DNA from: Clostridiaceae bacterium AM27-36LB
GTDB taxonomy: Bacteria > Bacillota > Clostridia > Lachnospirales > Lachnospiraceae
Reading direction: 5' to 3'
Assembly (NCBI GenBank): GCA_003480725.1
Contig: QUJQ01000013.1
Span: 1-59,252, forward strand
Length of the DNA: 59,252 bases
The notes under the pieces were generated by a model. The model did no database searches and had not been told where the DNA came from. It saw nothing but the letters and a program-made list of their open reading frames with translations. A program made the translations under genes and the position numbers. Below, in pieces: positions 22,131 through 30,549 of this stretch (within the stretch, counting starts at the first letter, position 1; the number at the start of each line of letters is the position of its first letter).

Positions 22131-22916
22131 ATGAGAATTGACAGCCATATGCACGTTTGGTCATTTGAAGGTGTTGAGTATTATGATAACAAGCCGCTTT
22201 TCACCTATATGGAGGAGTTGAAGCTGGACAGAACTGCGCTCATCGCAATAAACAACGATGAAAATGCGAAGGTCAAAAAGCTTGTAGAGCAATACCCAAA
22301 TAAGTTTTTCGGGATTGCATATGTGGACAGAGAAAATCAGGAAGCATCGCTTTGTGAGCTTGAATGCGGTGTTAAAGCCGGATACTATAAGGGTATAAAG
22401 GTGCTGTCCTATCAAGGCGGCTTTCATGTTGACGACCCTATCCAAATGCGCACCTATGCCAAGTGTCTGGAACTTGATATCCCGGTCCTTTTCCATGTCG
22501 GCTGGCATAATGCGGGTTCTGCCAACCCTTCTGCGGCAGCAAATGGTGCTAATTCCTGCAAGTATTCCTGCGTTGGTACCCCGTTTGAGTTTGCAAATAT
22601 CCTGGAGACCCTCCCGGAGTTAAAGGTAATATTTGCTCACATGGGAGCGGAAAACTATTTCAGATGTCTTGGAATGGCACAGCGTTTTCACAATGTATAT
22701 ATGGATACGGCATGGCTTGAGCACTATGGCTCAAATCAACTGCCGCAGATAAGCGTGAAAGAGTGGATAGAACACGCCTGCAGGTATATTGGCTCCGAGA
22801 AAATCATGTTTGGCGGAGAATACACGATGCCGTGGGAGATAGAACAGTGTGATCTGTCAGACAAACAGAAAGCAGACTTACTCGGCGAAACCTGTCGCAG
22901 ACTCTACAAGCTCTGA
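22131..22916 (+). CDS. Amidohydrolase 2 family protein (second paralog)
   Basis: This 261-residue paralog of the 20594 gene has the same IDSHMHVWSFEGVEYYDN start, PVLFHVGWHN, VIFAHMGAEN and VYMDTAWLEHYGSNQLPQ. The last-strand motif is GGEYTMPWE, again with Glu where Asp is usual. Both proteins contain conserved cysteines (CKCS/CKYSC near residue 143) that could add a metal site. Keeping two copies in one operon suggests either a heteromer or two consecutive hydrolytic steps. The ATG follows AAAGGAGAG. It ends 15 nt before the transporter ATPase gene. Confidence 0.8.
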   Translation: MRIDSHMHVWSFEGVEYYDNKPLFTYMEELKLDRTALIAINNDENAKVKKLVEQYPNKFFGIAYVDRENQEASLCELECGVKAGYYKGIKVLSYQGGFHVDDPIQMRTYAKCLELDIPVLFHVGWHNAGSANPSAAANGANSCKYSCVGTPFEFANILETLPELKVIFAHMGAENYFRCLGMAQRFHNVYMDTAWLEHYGSNQLPQISVKEWIEHACRYIGSEKIMFGGEYTMPWEIEQCDLSDKQKADLLGETCRRLYKL

Positions 22917-22931
22917 TTAGGAGGCATTGAT

Positions 22932-24443
22932 ATGCGTGAAACCATGATAGAAATGAGAGGGATAAGCAAAGCTTTTCCCGGAGTGCAGGCGCTTCGGGAT
23001 TGCTCGCTGGAGGTACGTCAGGGAGAGGTTCATGCCCTGCTCGGTGAGAACGGTGCGGGGAAGTCCACTCTCATGAAGATACTGTCAGGCATTTACCAGG
23101 CGGATGCTGGCGAAATCTTTTTTAATGGTCGTAAGACCAAAATCACATCTGTGCTGGACGCAAGAGCCCTTGGAATCACCATGATACACCAGGAGCTTAA
23201 CCTTTTGAGCAATCTCACTATTGCGCAGAATATTTTCATAGGCAAGGAAATCAAGCACCACGGAGTGTTTCTCGATGAGAGGGCAACAGTTGCCATGGCA
23301 GCGGAGCTTCTGGATCGGGTCAGCCTTCATGTAGACCCCAAAACGACGGTGTCTGAACTGACGGTAGCGCAGCAGCAAATGGTGGAAATCGCAAAAGCCA
23401 TCTCTTACAATTCACGAGTGATTATTATGGACGAGCCGACAGCACCGCTGAGCAACAGTGAAATTGAAAGCCTGTTTGCAATAATCAGTGAGATGAAAAA
23501 GAGCGGCATCAGCATCATATATATTTCACACCGTATGGATGAAATAAAGCGCATATGCGACCGTGCCACCATTCTCCGGGACGGACAGTATATTTCTACC
23601 GTTGACGTTGCCTCTACAAGCCTCGACGATATAATAGCGGCAATGGTGGGGCGCAAAATTGCCTACGTCAGAAAAAGCAGAGACAAAAGTAGAATACTCG
23701 AGGACGAGATCTTGCGGGTCGAGCATCTTAACTCTGGCAGCAAGGTCAAAGATGTGAGCTTTTCTCTGAGAAAGGGTGAAATTCTCGGTTTTGCGGGACT
23801 CGTCGGTGCGGGGCGTACAGAAACGGCACGGCTTATATTCGGCGCAGAGCTACCTGACGGCGGAGAAATATATATTGGTGGCGAAAAGGTTCTGATAAAA
23901 TCACCGTTTGATGCTGTGCGTTGCGGAATCGGCTATCTGTCAGAGGACAGAAAACGGTTCGGTCTAATAACCGAAATGTCCGTTGAAAACAACATAACCA
24001 TTGCATCTATTCCGAAGCTCTGTAAAGCGTTTGGGTATATAAACAAAACAAAATGTCGGATTGAAGCGAAAAAATACACCGAGCGGCTCAAGGTCAAAGC
24101 TCCGTCGCTTGATGCGTTAGTTAGCTCGCTGTCAGGCGGAAATCAGCAGAAAATAGTTGTGGCAAAATGGCTGCTCCGGGATACAGATGTGTTGATTTTT
24201 GATGAACCCACACGGGGCATAGACATCGGCGCAAAAGACGAAATATGTGAGCTTTTGATTAGCCTTGCCGACATGGGGAAAGCCGTTATAATGATCTCGT
24301 CGGAGATGCAGGAAATACTGCGGGTATGCGACAGGATCCTCGTCATGCACGAGGGTGAGATAGCGGGAGAGCTTGACGCAGACAGCGCCACGCAGGAAGA
24401 CATCATGCGCTTGGCATCAAAATGTGACATGCAGACAGAATGA
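22932..24443 (+). CDS. Sugar ABC transporter ATP-binding protein (RbsA/MglA type)
   Basis: This 503-residue protein carries two ABC cassettes. The first has Walker A GENGAGKST (residues ~38-46), signature-like ELTVAQQQMVEIAKA and Walker B VIIMDEPTAPLS. The second has the degenerate Walker A GLVGAGRTE, signature LSGGNQQKI and VLIFDEPTRGIDIGAK. This is the standard pattern of RbsA/MglA/XylG importers, where one protein serves both sites. ATG at 22932 with AGGAGG 7 nt before. It works with the permease at 24460 and the lipoprotein at 19533. Confidence 0.93.
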   Translation: MRETMIEMRGISKAFPGVQALRDCSLEVRQGEVHALLGENGAGKSTLMKILSGIYQADAGEIFFNGRKTKITSVLDARALGITMIHQELNLLSNLTIAQNIFIGKEIKHHGVFLDERATVAMAAELLDRVSLHVDPKTTVSELTVAQQQMVEIAKAISYNSRVIIMDEPTAPLSNSEIESLFAIISEMKKSGISIIYISHRMDEIKRICDRATILRDGQYISTVDVASTSLDDIIAAMVGRKIAYVRKSRDKSRILEDEILRVEHLNSGSKVKDVSFSLRKGEILGFAGLVGAGRTETARLIFGAELPDGGEIYIGGEKVLIKSPFDAVRCGIGYLSEDRKRFGLITEMSVENNITIASIPKLCKAFGYINKTKCRIEAKKYTERLKVKAPSLDALVSSLSGGNQQKIVVAKWLLRDTDVLIFDEPTRGIDIGAKDEICELLISLADMGKAVIMISSEMQEILRVCDRILVMHEGEIAGELDADSATQEDIMRLASKCDMQTE

Positions 24444-24459
24444 AAGGAATGACCTTAAA

Positions 24460-25458
24460 ATGAAAAACTCTATAGAAAAGTTGAAAAAGATTCCTACACA
24501 AAGCATGGCAATAGTGCTTGGTCTTATCCTAATGGTCATGTTTTTCTCAATAACTTCATCTGACTTTTTGACCCCATCGAACATAAATAACATTCTGCTT
24601 GCAACGATGATAAACGGCGTTCTGTCTGTGGGTGCTCTTTATGTTGTCGTTACTGGAGGCATCGATGTATCTATAGGCACGTCTATGACCTTTGTGAGCG
24701 TTATGCTCGGCGTGTTCATGAACTGGTGGGGAATGCCGGCATGGATGGGTATTATTTGCGGCATACTGACCGGCGCAGCAGTAGGTTTGATCAACGGCAT
24801 CATGGTGACGAAAATGAAGATCACGCCGTTCATAGCCACACTCGGCATGCAGATGGTCACAGCGGGTCTTGCCATCGTGATAACAGGCGGAACGCCGATA
24901 TATTTCACACAGATACAAGGGTATCAGAACATTGCGCTTGGTTCGCCGTTTGTCAGCTGGTTTGCAGATCTTGGCATTGCGGATTACGCAATTAACACCG
25001 GCGTTATCATCATGTTTCTGCTGGCGATCCTGTTTGGCGTTATGCTTGCAAAGACAGCTTTCGGGAGATACCTGTATGCCATTGGAAACAACAGAGAATC
25101 AACACGCCTCTCAGGCATAAAGGTGGATAAGTGGGAGCTACTTGCCTATATTGTTGCCGGAAGCATGGCTGCGGTTGCCGGAATACTCATGACTTCCCGA
25201 ATGAATACGGCGTATCCATCGATTGGCAGCGGATATGAAATGAATGCGGTTGCGGCGTGCGTTATCGGCGGTGCTTCTCTCGCAGGTGGTAAGGGCACGA
25301 TGAAGGGTGCGATCCTTGGTGCATTTATTATGAGCGTGCTCACAAACGGGCTTCGCCTGCTGAGTGTATCCACAGAATGGCAAAAGGTACTGACGGGTGT
25401 GATCATTATTGTTGCCGTGTATATCGATATCGTCGGAAAGAGAAAAAAGAATGGCTGA
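24460..25458 (+). CDS. Sugar ABC transporter permease (RbsC type)
   Basis: This is a 332-residue membrane protein with about ten predicted helices (first near residues 15-33). Family features include VTGGIDVSIGTSMTFVSVML, GLINGIMVTKMKITPFIATL, and the EAA-like AIGNNRESTRLSGIKVDKWE, then VIGGASLAGGKGTM KGAILGAF. It is the single-gene homodimeric permease of ribose-type transporters. The start ATG 24460 has AAAGGAATGACC upstream. The upstream frame overlaps the ATPase gene without a ribosome binding site. The stop overlaps the kinase gene by 8 nt, showing coupling of uptake and phosphorylation. Confidence 0.92.
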   Translation: MKNSIEKLKKIPTQSMAIVLGLILMVMFFSITSSDFLTPSNINNILLATMINGVLSVGALYVVVTGGIDVSIGTSMTFVSVMLGVFMNWWGMPAWMGIICGILTGAAVGLINGIMVTKMKITPFIATLGMQMVTAGLAIVITGGTPIYFTQIQGYQNIALGSPFVSWFADLGIADYAINTGVIIMFLLAILFGVMLAKTAFGRYLYAIGNNRESTRLSGIKVDKWELLAYIVAGSMAAVAGILMTSRMNTAYPSIGSGYEMNAVAACVIGGASLAGGKGTMKGAILGAFIMSVLTNGLRLLSVSTEWQKVLTGVIIIVAVYIDIVGKRKKNG

Positions 25459-26392
25459 AAAATACGATATTGTTGCTCTGGGGGAATACCTGGTGGATTT
25501 TTCGCCGAGTGGATGCGGGAAAATGGGCAATCCCCTTTACGAAATGAACCCCGGCGGTGCGCCGACAAACTGTCTTGCCGCCTGCTCGGCACTCGGCGGT
25601 AAAACCGCAATCATAGGGGCAGTCGGGGCCGATCTGTTCGGGGCTTTTCTGAAAAGAAAGGCTGCAGATGCCAACATAGATATAAGCGGACTGCAGACGG
25701 TGCAGATGAACACAACTCTTGTATTCGTCAGTGTTGATGTGACAGGAAACCGTGAATTTGCATTTGTGAGAGATCCAGGTGCTGACACGCAGATAGATGC
25801 AGAGAAAATGAACATGAACCTTATAGACAACACACGGTATTTTCATTTCGGCACGCTTTCTCTTACCGACGAACCGGCACGAAGCGCCACCATATGTGCC
25901 GTGAGACATGCAAAACAACAGGGCGTGCGCATTTCATTTGACCCGAACTATCGTGCGCCGCTTTGGAAGAATGAAGCCGAAGCCATAAAATGGATGCGCT
26001 GGGGGCTAGAGCAGGCAGACCTGGTGAAAATATCTGAGGAAGAACTACAGATGCTGTTCGGCAAGGATATAGATACAAGTGTGAAGGAGGCCATGTCATT
26101 AGGTGTGCAGGAACTGTATGTTACTGCCGGAAGCCGTGGCGCATATTTCTATTCACACAACGAACGGTGTTATGATAATGGCTTCTCTGTCGTGGCAGTT
26201 GATACAACCGGCTGTGGAGATGCTTTCACAGGGGCGATTTTGTATCAAAATTGCCGGGAGCCAGGTAGGAGTGCTGCTGAGAGACTTCGTTTTGCAAACG
26301 CAGTAGGAGCGTTGTGCGCCATGCGCCCTGGGGGCATGAGTTCAATGCCGGATATGAAAATGGTTGCCCATATGCTCGAAAACGGCGTGTAG
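25451..26392 (+). CDS. PfkB family carbohydrate kinase (fructokinase-like)
   Basis: This is a 313-residue ribokinase-fold kinase. The N-terminal signature is GEYLVDFSPSG and GGAPTNCLAACSALGGKTA with GAVGADLFG. The ADP-binding C-terminal signature DTTGCGDAFTGAIL carries the catalytic Asp. Overall pattern (RDPGADTQI, FDPNYRAPLW) is closest to fructokinase-like PfkB proteins. It presumably phosphorylates the free sugar released by the operon's hydrolases. The start overlaps the permease end. A strong terminator follows at 26464-26510, so it is the last gene of the operon. Confidence 0.88.
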   Translation: MAEKYDIVALGEYLVDFSPSGCGKMGNPLYEMNPGGAPTNCLAACSALGGKTAIIGAVGADLFGAFLKRKAADANIDISGLQTVQMNTTLVFVSVDVTGNREFAFVRDPGADTQIDAEKMNMNLIDNTRYFHFGTLSLTDEPARSATICAVRHAKQQGVRISFDPNYRAPLWKNEAEAIKWMRWGLEQADLVKISEEELQMLFGKDIDTSVKEAMSLGVQELYVTAGSRGAYFYSHNERCYDNGFSVVAVDTTGCGDAFTGAILYQNCREPGRSAAERLRFANAVGALCAMRPGGMSSMPDMKMVAHMLENGV

Positions 26393-26463
26393 AGTTATCG
26401 GATGTTCAATCAGATTTCAGAATATAGGCAGAAAAACGGGCGTATTGCAGAATAAGCCCATGA

Positions 26464-26510
26464 AAAACCACATCGACCACCCCGAAAGGGCTTGGTTGAT
26501 GTGGTTTTTT
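26464..26510 (+). terminator. Terminator of the ABC/amidohydrolase/kinase operon
   Basis: AAAACCACATC and GATGTGGTTTTTT form a long stem (extended by GACC/GGTT) ending in six T. It follows the kinase stop by about 70 nt. Confidence 0.8.
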
Positions 26511-26563
26511 GCGAAGGACGGTATAGCGGTAACCGTCAAACGGCCATAGAATAGTCATCAAAA

Positions 26564-26589
26564 AATGCCACCGGAAATCCGGTGGCATT
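26564..26589 (-). terminator. Terminator with perfect 12-bp stem
   Basis: AATGCCACCGGA and TCCGGTGGCATT are perfect complements with a 2-nt loop, followed on the minus strand by TTTTTGATG. It closes the short minus-strand frame at 26597-26791. Confidence 0.7.
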
Positions 26590-26596
26590 GCGGAAT

Positions 26597-26791
26597 TTAG
26601 AAGATATCGCAGTACTGGCGATTTTCAAAGAAGTCATCCAGGGCATTGGCCATGGAATCCCGCAGGTCCTCATCCGACTTGCGTTCTCCCAGTTCGTAAG
26701 CTACATCAATCGTATCTGCAAACCGGCTGGCAAGCCTGGGATGCTCCTTTCGGAAAGCTGAGATCATGAAAATGGTTGAGAAGGCCGCCAA
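26597..26791 (-). pseudogene. C-terminal fragment of an unrecognised element protein
   Basis: The frame gives 64 residues. The protein-like part starts at MISAFRKEHPRLASRFADTI and ends DDFFENRQYCDIF. It has a natural stop followed by a perfect terminator, but no ribosome binding site at its start. Its left neighbour on the minus strand changes abruptly near 26790, where a transposase fragment begins on the other strand. I take it as the truncated 3' end of a gene of the decayed ICE. No family was recognised. Confidence 0.45.
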
Positions 26792-26800
26792 CTATACCAC

Positions 26801-27022
26801 TTACAAAAAATGGCACGGGAAGACCTGTGGGATTCTGTTAAATATATCCAGGTCACAAATCCAGATAAACATGGAAAAAACAGAAAACCGATAATTGAAA
26901 TCAATCAGACAAAGATTGATGAAGATCTGAAATACGCAGGATATAATCTCCTGGTGACATCTGAATTGGATATGGAACCCCTGCAGATATACCACACATA
27001 TCACAACCTCTGGAAAATAGAA
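26801..27022 (+). pseudogene. Fragment of an IS1634/IS4-type transposase
   Basis: Plus-strand frame reads AREDLWDSVKYIQVTNPDKH, TKIDEDLKYAGYNLLVTSEL and IYHTYHNLWKIE. This corresponds to the region around the catalytic Glu (YxxLWxIE, i.e. the Y-(2)-R-(3)-E type motif) of IS4-superfamily transposases. Neither the DDE aspartates nor the rest of the C-terminus is present. At WKIE the sequence changes to integrase coding sequence. The insertion sequence probably caused the deletion that removed the integrase N-terminus. Confidence 0.65.
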
Positions 27023-27024
27023 AC

Positions 27025-28125
27025 TATATTTGTCCCCTCATCGGTGATATGAAGCTGGAGGATGTCACACCGAGAATCATGGACAAGTATTACAGAGATT
27101 TGCTTTCTGTCAAAGCGGTTTCTTCTAAGTATGTAAAAGCCCGTACAGAATATCTGACTCCGCATACTATCCGAGAAGTTCACAAGACATTGCGAAATGC
27201 TTTCAATCAGGCGGTCAAGTGGGAATTGATGACCAGAAACCCTGTGGAGCACGCTACGCTGCCGAAGGAAGAACACAAGACCAGGGACATCTGGACAGCA
27301 GAAGTGCTCCAGAAGGCTCTGGAAGCCTGTGACGATGATATTCTTCATCTGGCTATCAACCTTGCCTTCTCCTGTTCCCTGCGAATGGGCGAGCTTCTGG
27401 GGCTTACCTGGGACTGTATTGACGTTTCCCCCACCAGTATTGAACTTGGTCAGGCAAGCATCTTCGTTGAAAAGGAGTTGCAGAGAGTAAATCGTGAAGC
27501 GATGGCAGATCTGGACGATAAGGACATCATGTTTAAGTTCCCGCCGACCTTCGCCAGTACGCATACGGCATTGGTTCTCAAAACTCCTAAGACCAAAACA
27601 AGTGTCCGCAAGGTATTCTTACCGAAAACCGTAGCGGAAATGTTGGTACAGCGAAAGGCTGACATCGAAGAACTGAAAGACCTTTTCGGTGACGAGTTTG
27701 TAGACTTCAATCTGGTTTTCTGTTCTTCCAACGGCAAGCCGATTGAGGGACAGGTTATCAACCGTGCTTTCAATAAGCTGATTGAGGAGAACGGACTGCC
27801 GAAAGTGGTTTTCCATAGTCTCCGACATTCCAGTATCACTTACAAGCTGAAGCTGAACGGCGGCGATATGAAATCCGTTCAAGGTGATTCCGGTCACGCA
27901 CAGGTCAAGATGGTAGCGGATGTTTACTCCCATATCATCGACGATGACCGCAGACTGAACGCTGAAAGATTGGAAGCTGCGTTCTACTCAGGCAGACAGA
28001 CAACACCGGAGCCGGTTCAACCTGTCGCAACGGAAAGCTCCGCTGATGATAAAGAACTTCTTCTGAAGCTTCTGCAAAATCCGGAAATGGCAGCACTCCT
28101 GAAGTCGCTGGCAAAAACATTATAA
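27025..28125 (+). pseudogene. int: Tyrosine site-specific integrase, N-terminally truncated
   Basis: The frame is open from about 27025 (YICPLIGDMKLEDVTPRIMD) and runs 358 residues from the first ATG at 27049. The core catalytic set is visible: R in CSLRMGELLGLTWD, H-x-x-R in FHSLRHSSIT, then GHAQVKMVADVYSHI with the tyrosine. The arm-binding and part of the SAM-like N-terminus (about 100 residues) are missing, cut at the transposase fragment. It stood at the right end of the decayed ICE, next to the tRNA-Arg attachment site at 28912. Catalysis may survive, but arm-site binding should be lost. Confidence 0.85.
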
Positions 28126-28132
28126 CAACTGC

Positions 28133-28191
28133 AAGGGCAGATCCTTTTACATAGCTGCAATAGCTGTAGAAGGGTCTGCCCTTATTTTTTT
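28133..28191 (+). terminator. Strong terminator between the integrase and the DUF6809-like gene
   Basis: AAGGGCAGATCCTT and AAGGGTCTGCCCTT pair across a 23-nt loop and are followed by ATTTTTTT. The U-run runs directly into GGAGG of the next gene, so it also has the attenuator-like leader layout seen elsewhere in the window. Confidence 0.75.
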
Positions 28192-28210
28192 GTTTTGGAG
28201 GTCAACGAGT

Positions 28211-28516
28211 ATGAATAGAATCTTTATGGACGAGTATTACGAGCATCTGAGAGCTGACAATATCGAGGAATTTTCCAAGAAACGGAACGACGAATATGCT
28301 GGCAGAGCCGAGGAATACGAAGCAGCGAAGTCGGCATTGCTTGAAGGATTGGGACTTGAGCATTTGTTTGACCATAGACATGAACTGACTCCGAAAGAGA
28401 AAGCTATATGGATGTTATTCGATAGAGTTTATGTAGCAGAGCTTCTGGCAAGGGATGCTTTTGCCAAGGGTGCTTATATGCTCGGTGCCGAGGATAGAGA
28501 GATCATGTTGAAATAA
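28211..28516 (+). CDS. Small acidic protein next to the integrase (DUF6809-like)
   Basis: This is a 101-residue, all-helical, charged protein: MDEYYEHLRADNIEEFSKKR, then EEYEAAKSALLEGLGLEHLF, and AELLARDAFAKGAYMLGAED near the C-terminus. Length, the FxxxYYEHL start and the position behind a phage/ICE integrase match DUF6809-type proteins. That assignment is tentative. The ATG has TTTGGAGGTC 8 nt upstream. It might influence excision or be a small accessory gene. It looks intact. Confidence 0.6.
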   Translation: MNRIFMDEYYEHLRADNIEEFSKKRNDEYAGRAEEYEAAKSALLEGLGLEHLFDHRHELTPKEKAIWMLFDRVYVAELLARDAFAKGAYMLGAEDREIMLK

Positions 28517-28520
28517 AAAA

Positions 28521-28540
28521 AGACCTGCTTCGGCGGGTCT
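28521..28540 (+). terminator. Short GC-rich hairpin after the DUF6809-like gene
   Basis: AGACCTGC-TTCG-GCGGGTCT has a stable UUCG-type tetraloop, preceded by an A-run and followed by AAATTAC. It acts best as a terminator on the minus strand, and weakly on the plus strand. Confidence 0.5.
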
Positions 28541-28911
28541 AAATTACATAGAATCATTGAGTCTGAAAAAACCTTTGAAATTCTTAATAATTCTGGTTGA
28601 AAAATTCATTTTGAAATGATATATTAAACAGACTTAAATAGGTGTCCGAAACACCAGCACCCCTGCACGGGAATGAATAGGATTTCCTATCATTTCGTAT
28701 AACGAGAAATTACATAGTGACATTTACTTGCACTTGCAACGTCCGCCAAAAATCGAAAGCCTTGCTAATTTCGAGCCAATCGGACGGTGTAAAATCCCTC
28801 TGAATTAGCTATCACAGCGTAGTATCAGATGGGATTTGAAATACTGAAAAACCTTGTATTTCCAAGCATTTTTAAGCATCAGATGTCACTTCCCGATGTC
28901 GTATCGGGTCT
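28541..28911. other. Right-end attachment arm of the decayed ICE (no gene)
   Basis: About 370 nt have no credible gene. They contain several short inverted repeats: GGTGTCCGAAACACC, ATAGGATTTCCTAT, TTTCGTATAACGAGAAA. The stretch ends in GGGTCTA directly before the CTCCTAAG crossover. Dense inverted repeats between int and the att core are what an integrase arm region looks like. Confidence 0.45.
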
Positions 28912-29042
28912 ACTCCTAAGACTCTATTGTAGGTTCGATTCCTATAGGAGACGCTAAATTTTAGCGGTAATGATTGTAAAAAGTCATTGCCGCTTTTTTT
29001 GTATCTTGGGTGGAAATTTCCACCCAGAGTTGAAAAAAACAG
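28912..29042 (+). repeat. Attachment repeat A: tRNA-Arg(CCU) 3' half plus terminator and flank
   Basis: ACTCCTAAG begins a 3' tRNA half: T arm GTAGG-TTCGATT-CCTAT, acceptor strand AGGAGAC. A terminator (TTTAGCGGTAATGA ... TCATTGCCGC plus T7) and the palindrome TGGGTGGAAATTTCCACCCA follow. About 130 bp recur with only a handful of differences at 37091. It is the junction between the decayed ICE on the left and the next element on the right. Confidence 0.8.
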
Positions 29043-29198
29043 AAGGATTTCATCCACCCAAAATAAGATTTTACCACCCATTTGAAAATTATGATTTTCC
29101 ACCAGGATGTGTGGCATATGGTGTAGGGAAGAAAAAGGGTTGTCAATGGATGCAAATTTGGTTTTCTTGTCTGTACGATTCAGACCTGAGAAAGATAG

Positions 29199-29240
29199 AT
29201 GCTCAGATTAGATGTAACAAGTCTAGTCTGGGCATTTTTT
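29199..29240 (+). terminator. Terminator-like hairpin before the parB chimera
   Basis: ATGCTCAGATTAGA and TCTAGTCTGGGCAT pair imperfectly and are followed by TTTTTTGTCC. AAAGGAGG of the next gene lies 15 nt later. Confidence 0.55.
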
Positions 29241-29263
29241 GTCCAGGAGAAAAGGAGGATTAC

Positions 29264-30049
29264 ATGGAAGTACGAAAAGAAGATCAAAGAGGTCCAGATG
29301 AGAAAGTCGTTGAGATAGAGATTGAACGGCTCAGGGACTTTAAAAATCATCCATTCAAGGTACAGGCAGACAGTCAGATGAAAGAGTTACAGGAATCCAT
29401 TAAGAAATATGGGATTCTTAATCCTCTGATTGTAAGACCGAGACCGGAAGGATTTTATGAAATCATTTCAGGTCACAGAAGAAAGTATGCAGCACAGCAA
29501 CTGAAATATACAAAGGAAAATTGTTTTTTATGCGGTTCCAATCGTCCGGGAATTTTTGATTATTATAAAAAGAGTGGATGTATTGCGTTGGTGTGCCTGA
29601 ATACATGGAACATTGCAGATACCAATGTATATGAATATGATAATAATGGAAAGATCGTGGAAGAACCGAACGGTTTTAGCACAAATATCAATACACATGG
29701 AGAGAATGAATGCAGTTGGATGGTGGCAGGCGATCCAGTACGTCATACTGCAACAGCTACATTGACGTATGGCGATAACTCTGTCTTAGATCCTGAGAGA
29801 TTATCCGCACAGCTTTGTCAGGACTGTCTCAAAAAAGTTGCGGATGCAGTTTGGCCAACCGGTTATGAAGATGACTGGACGTATCATTGTGATGTTCTCA
29901 TGAACATGGAGACAGAGGATATTTACCAAATATCATCTACAATAACAAGAGGCAGCATAGGTGACTTTTGGCTTCATATAGATCATGAGTTAGAAAAGAA
30001 TAGAGATATTGTATACTTGGTATACAACCTTCAAAATAATAAAGGATAA
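29264..30049 (+). CDS. Chimera of a ParB N-terminus and an unknown cysteine-containing domain
   Basis: This 261-residue frame has AAAGGAGG upstream. Residues ~15-80 are ParB-like (VEIEIERLRDFKNHPFKVQA, YGILNPLIVRPRPEGFYEII, SGHRRKYAAQQL). At about 29501 it changes to KYTKENCFLCGSNRPGIFDY, then a region with CFLCG, VCLN and LCQDC spacing that could form a zinc ribbon, ending in VYLVYNLQNN. The ParB CTPase box GHRR is present, but the remaining CTPase and DNA-binding parts are absent. It is the second ParB-derived chimera in this window. The frame is intact, so a product may be made; the function is unknown. Confidence 0.6.
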   Translation: MEVRKEDQRGPDEKVVEIEIERLRDFKNHPFKVQADSQMKELQESIKKYGILNPLIVRPRPEGFYEIISGHRRKYAAQQLKYTKENCFLCGSNRPGIFDYYKKSGCIALVCLNTWNIADTNVYEYDNNGKIVEEPNGFSTNINTHGENECSWMVAGDPVRHTATATLTYGDNSVLDPERLSAQLCQDCLKKVADAVWPTGYEDDWTYHCDVLMNMETEDIYQISSTITRGSIGDFWLHIDHELEKNRDIVYLVYNLQNNKG

Positions 30050-30073
30050 AAAGTATCGTGGGAGAATGGAAAG

Positions 30074-30472
30074 ATGGGAAAAAAGAATGAGTACATACAG
30101 TTACCACCAATGAAAAAAGATACCTCAGCGGATGTTGTTTCATTTATTTGGGAATATATGAAACTTCCGGAAGAAGTGCGTAACAAAGTAAAGTCAGAAA
30201 TGGATGAGATCCGTGAACACTGCAGAGACAGCGGATTTCAAAGACCAAATCTTTATGAAATTGCTTCTGCAGAAGAAGTAGCAGGATTGGAGAAAAGTAT
30301 GCAGAAGATAATCGCAGATATTATTACAGAGGCCAGCAGTGTTGCCAGCTGGGTGTATGTAGAGAAATATGTACATCATAAATCTTTGCAGGAAATGCTG
30401 CGAGAATGGAAGGATGCAGATAAGTTTATTCTGGTAATTGATACATGGTTTGAGAAGTTTTTAGGAGCATAA
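30074..30472 (+). CDS. Hypothetical protein, 132 residues
   Basis: The frame starts 24 nt after the previous stop, with TGGGAGAATGGAAAG as a weak ribosome binding site. The product is helical and charged (KKNEYIQLPPMKKDTSADVV, then IIADIITEASSVASWVYVEK, then DKFILVIDTWFEKFLGA), with no membrane segment or cysteines. It is probably co-transcribed with the parB chimera. No family was recognised. Confidence 0.5.
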   Translation: MGKKNEYIQLPPMKKDTSADVVSFIWEYMKLPEEVRNKVKSEMDEIREHCRDSGFQRPNLYEIASAEEVAGLEKSMQKIIADIITEASSVASWVYVEKYVHHKSLQEMLREWKDADKFILVIDTWFEKFLGA

Positions 30473-30549
30473 AAAAAGATTTTATGATAAAATTACAACA
30501 GATATAGAATAAAAAGAGAATTACTACTGAATATGGGGGATGAACACGA

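Noticed and set aside
27049..28125. The integrase as an intact gene starting at ATG 27049.
   Set aside because: There is no ribosome binding site. The open frame extends upstream without a start into a transposase fragment, and the N-terminal arm-binding domain is missing.
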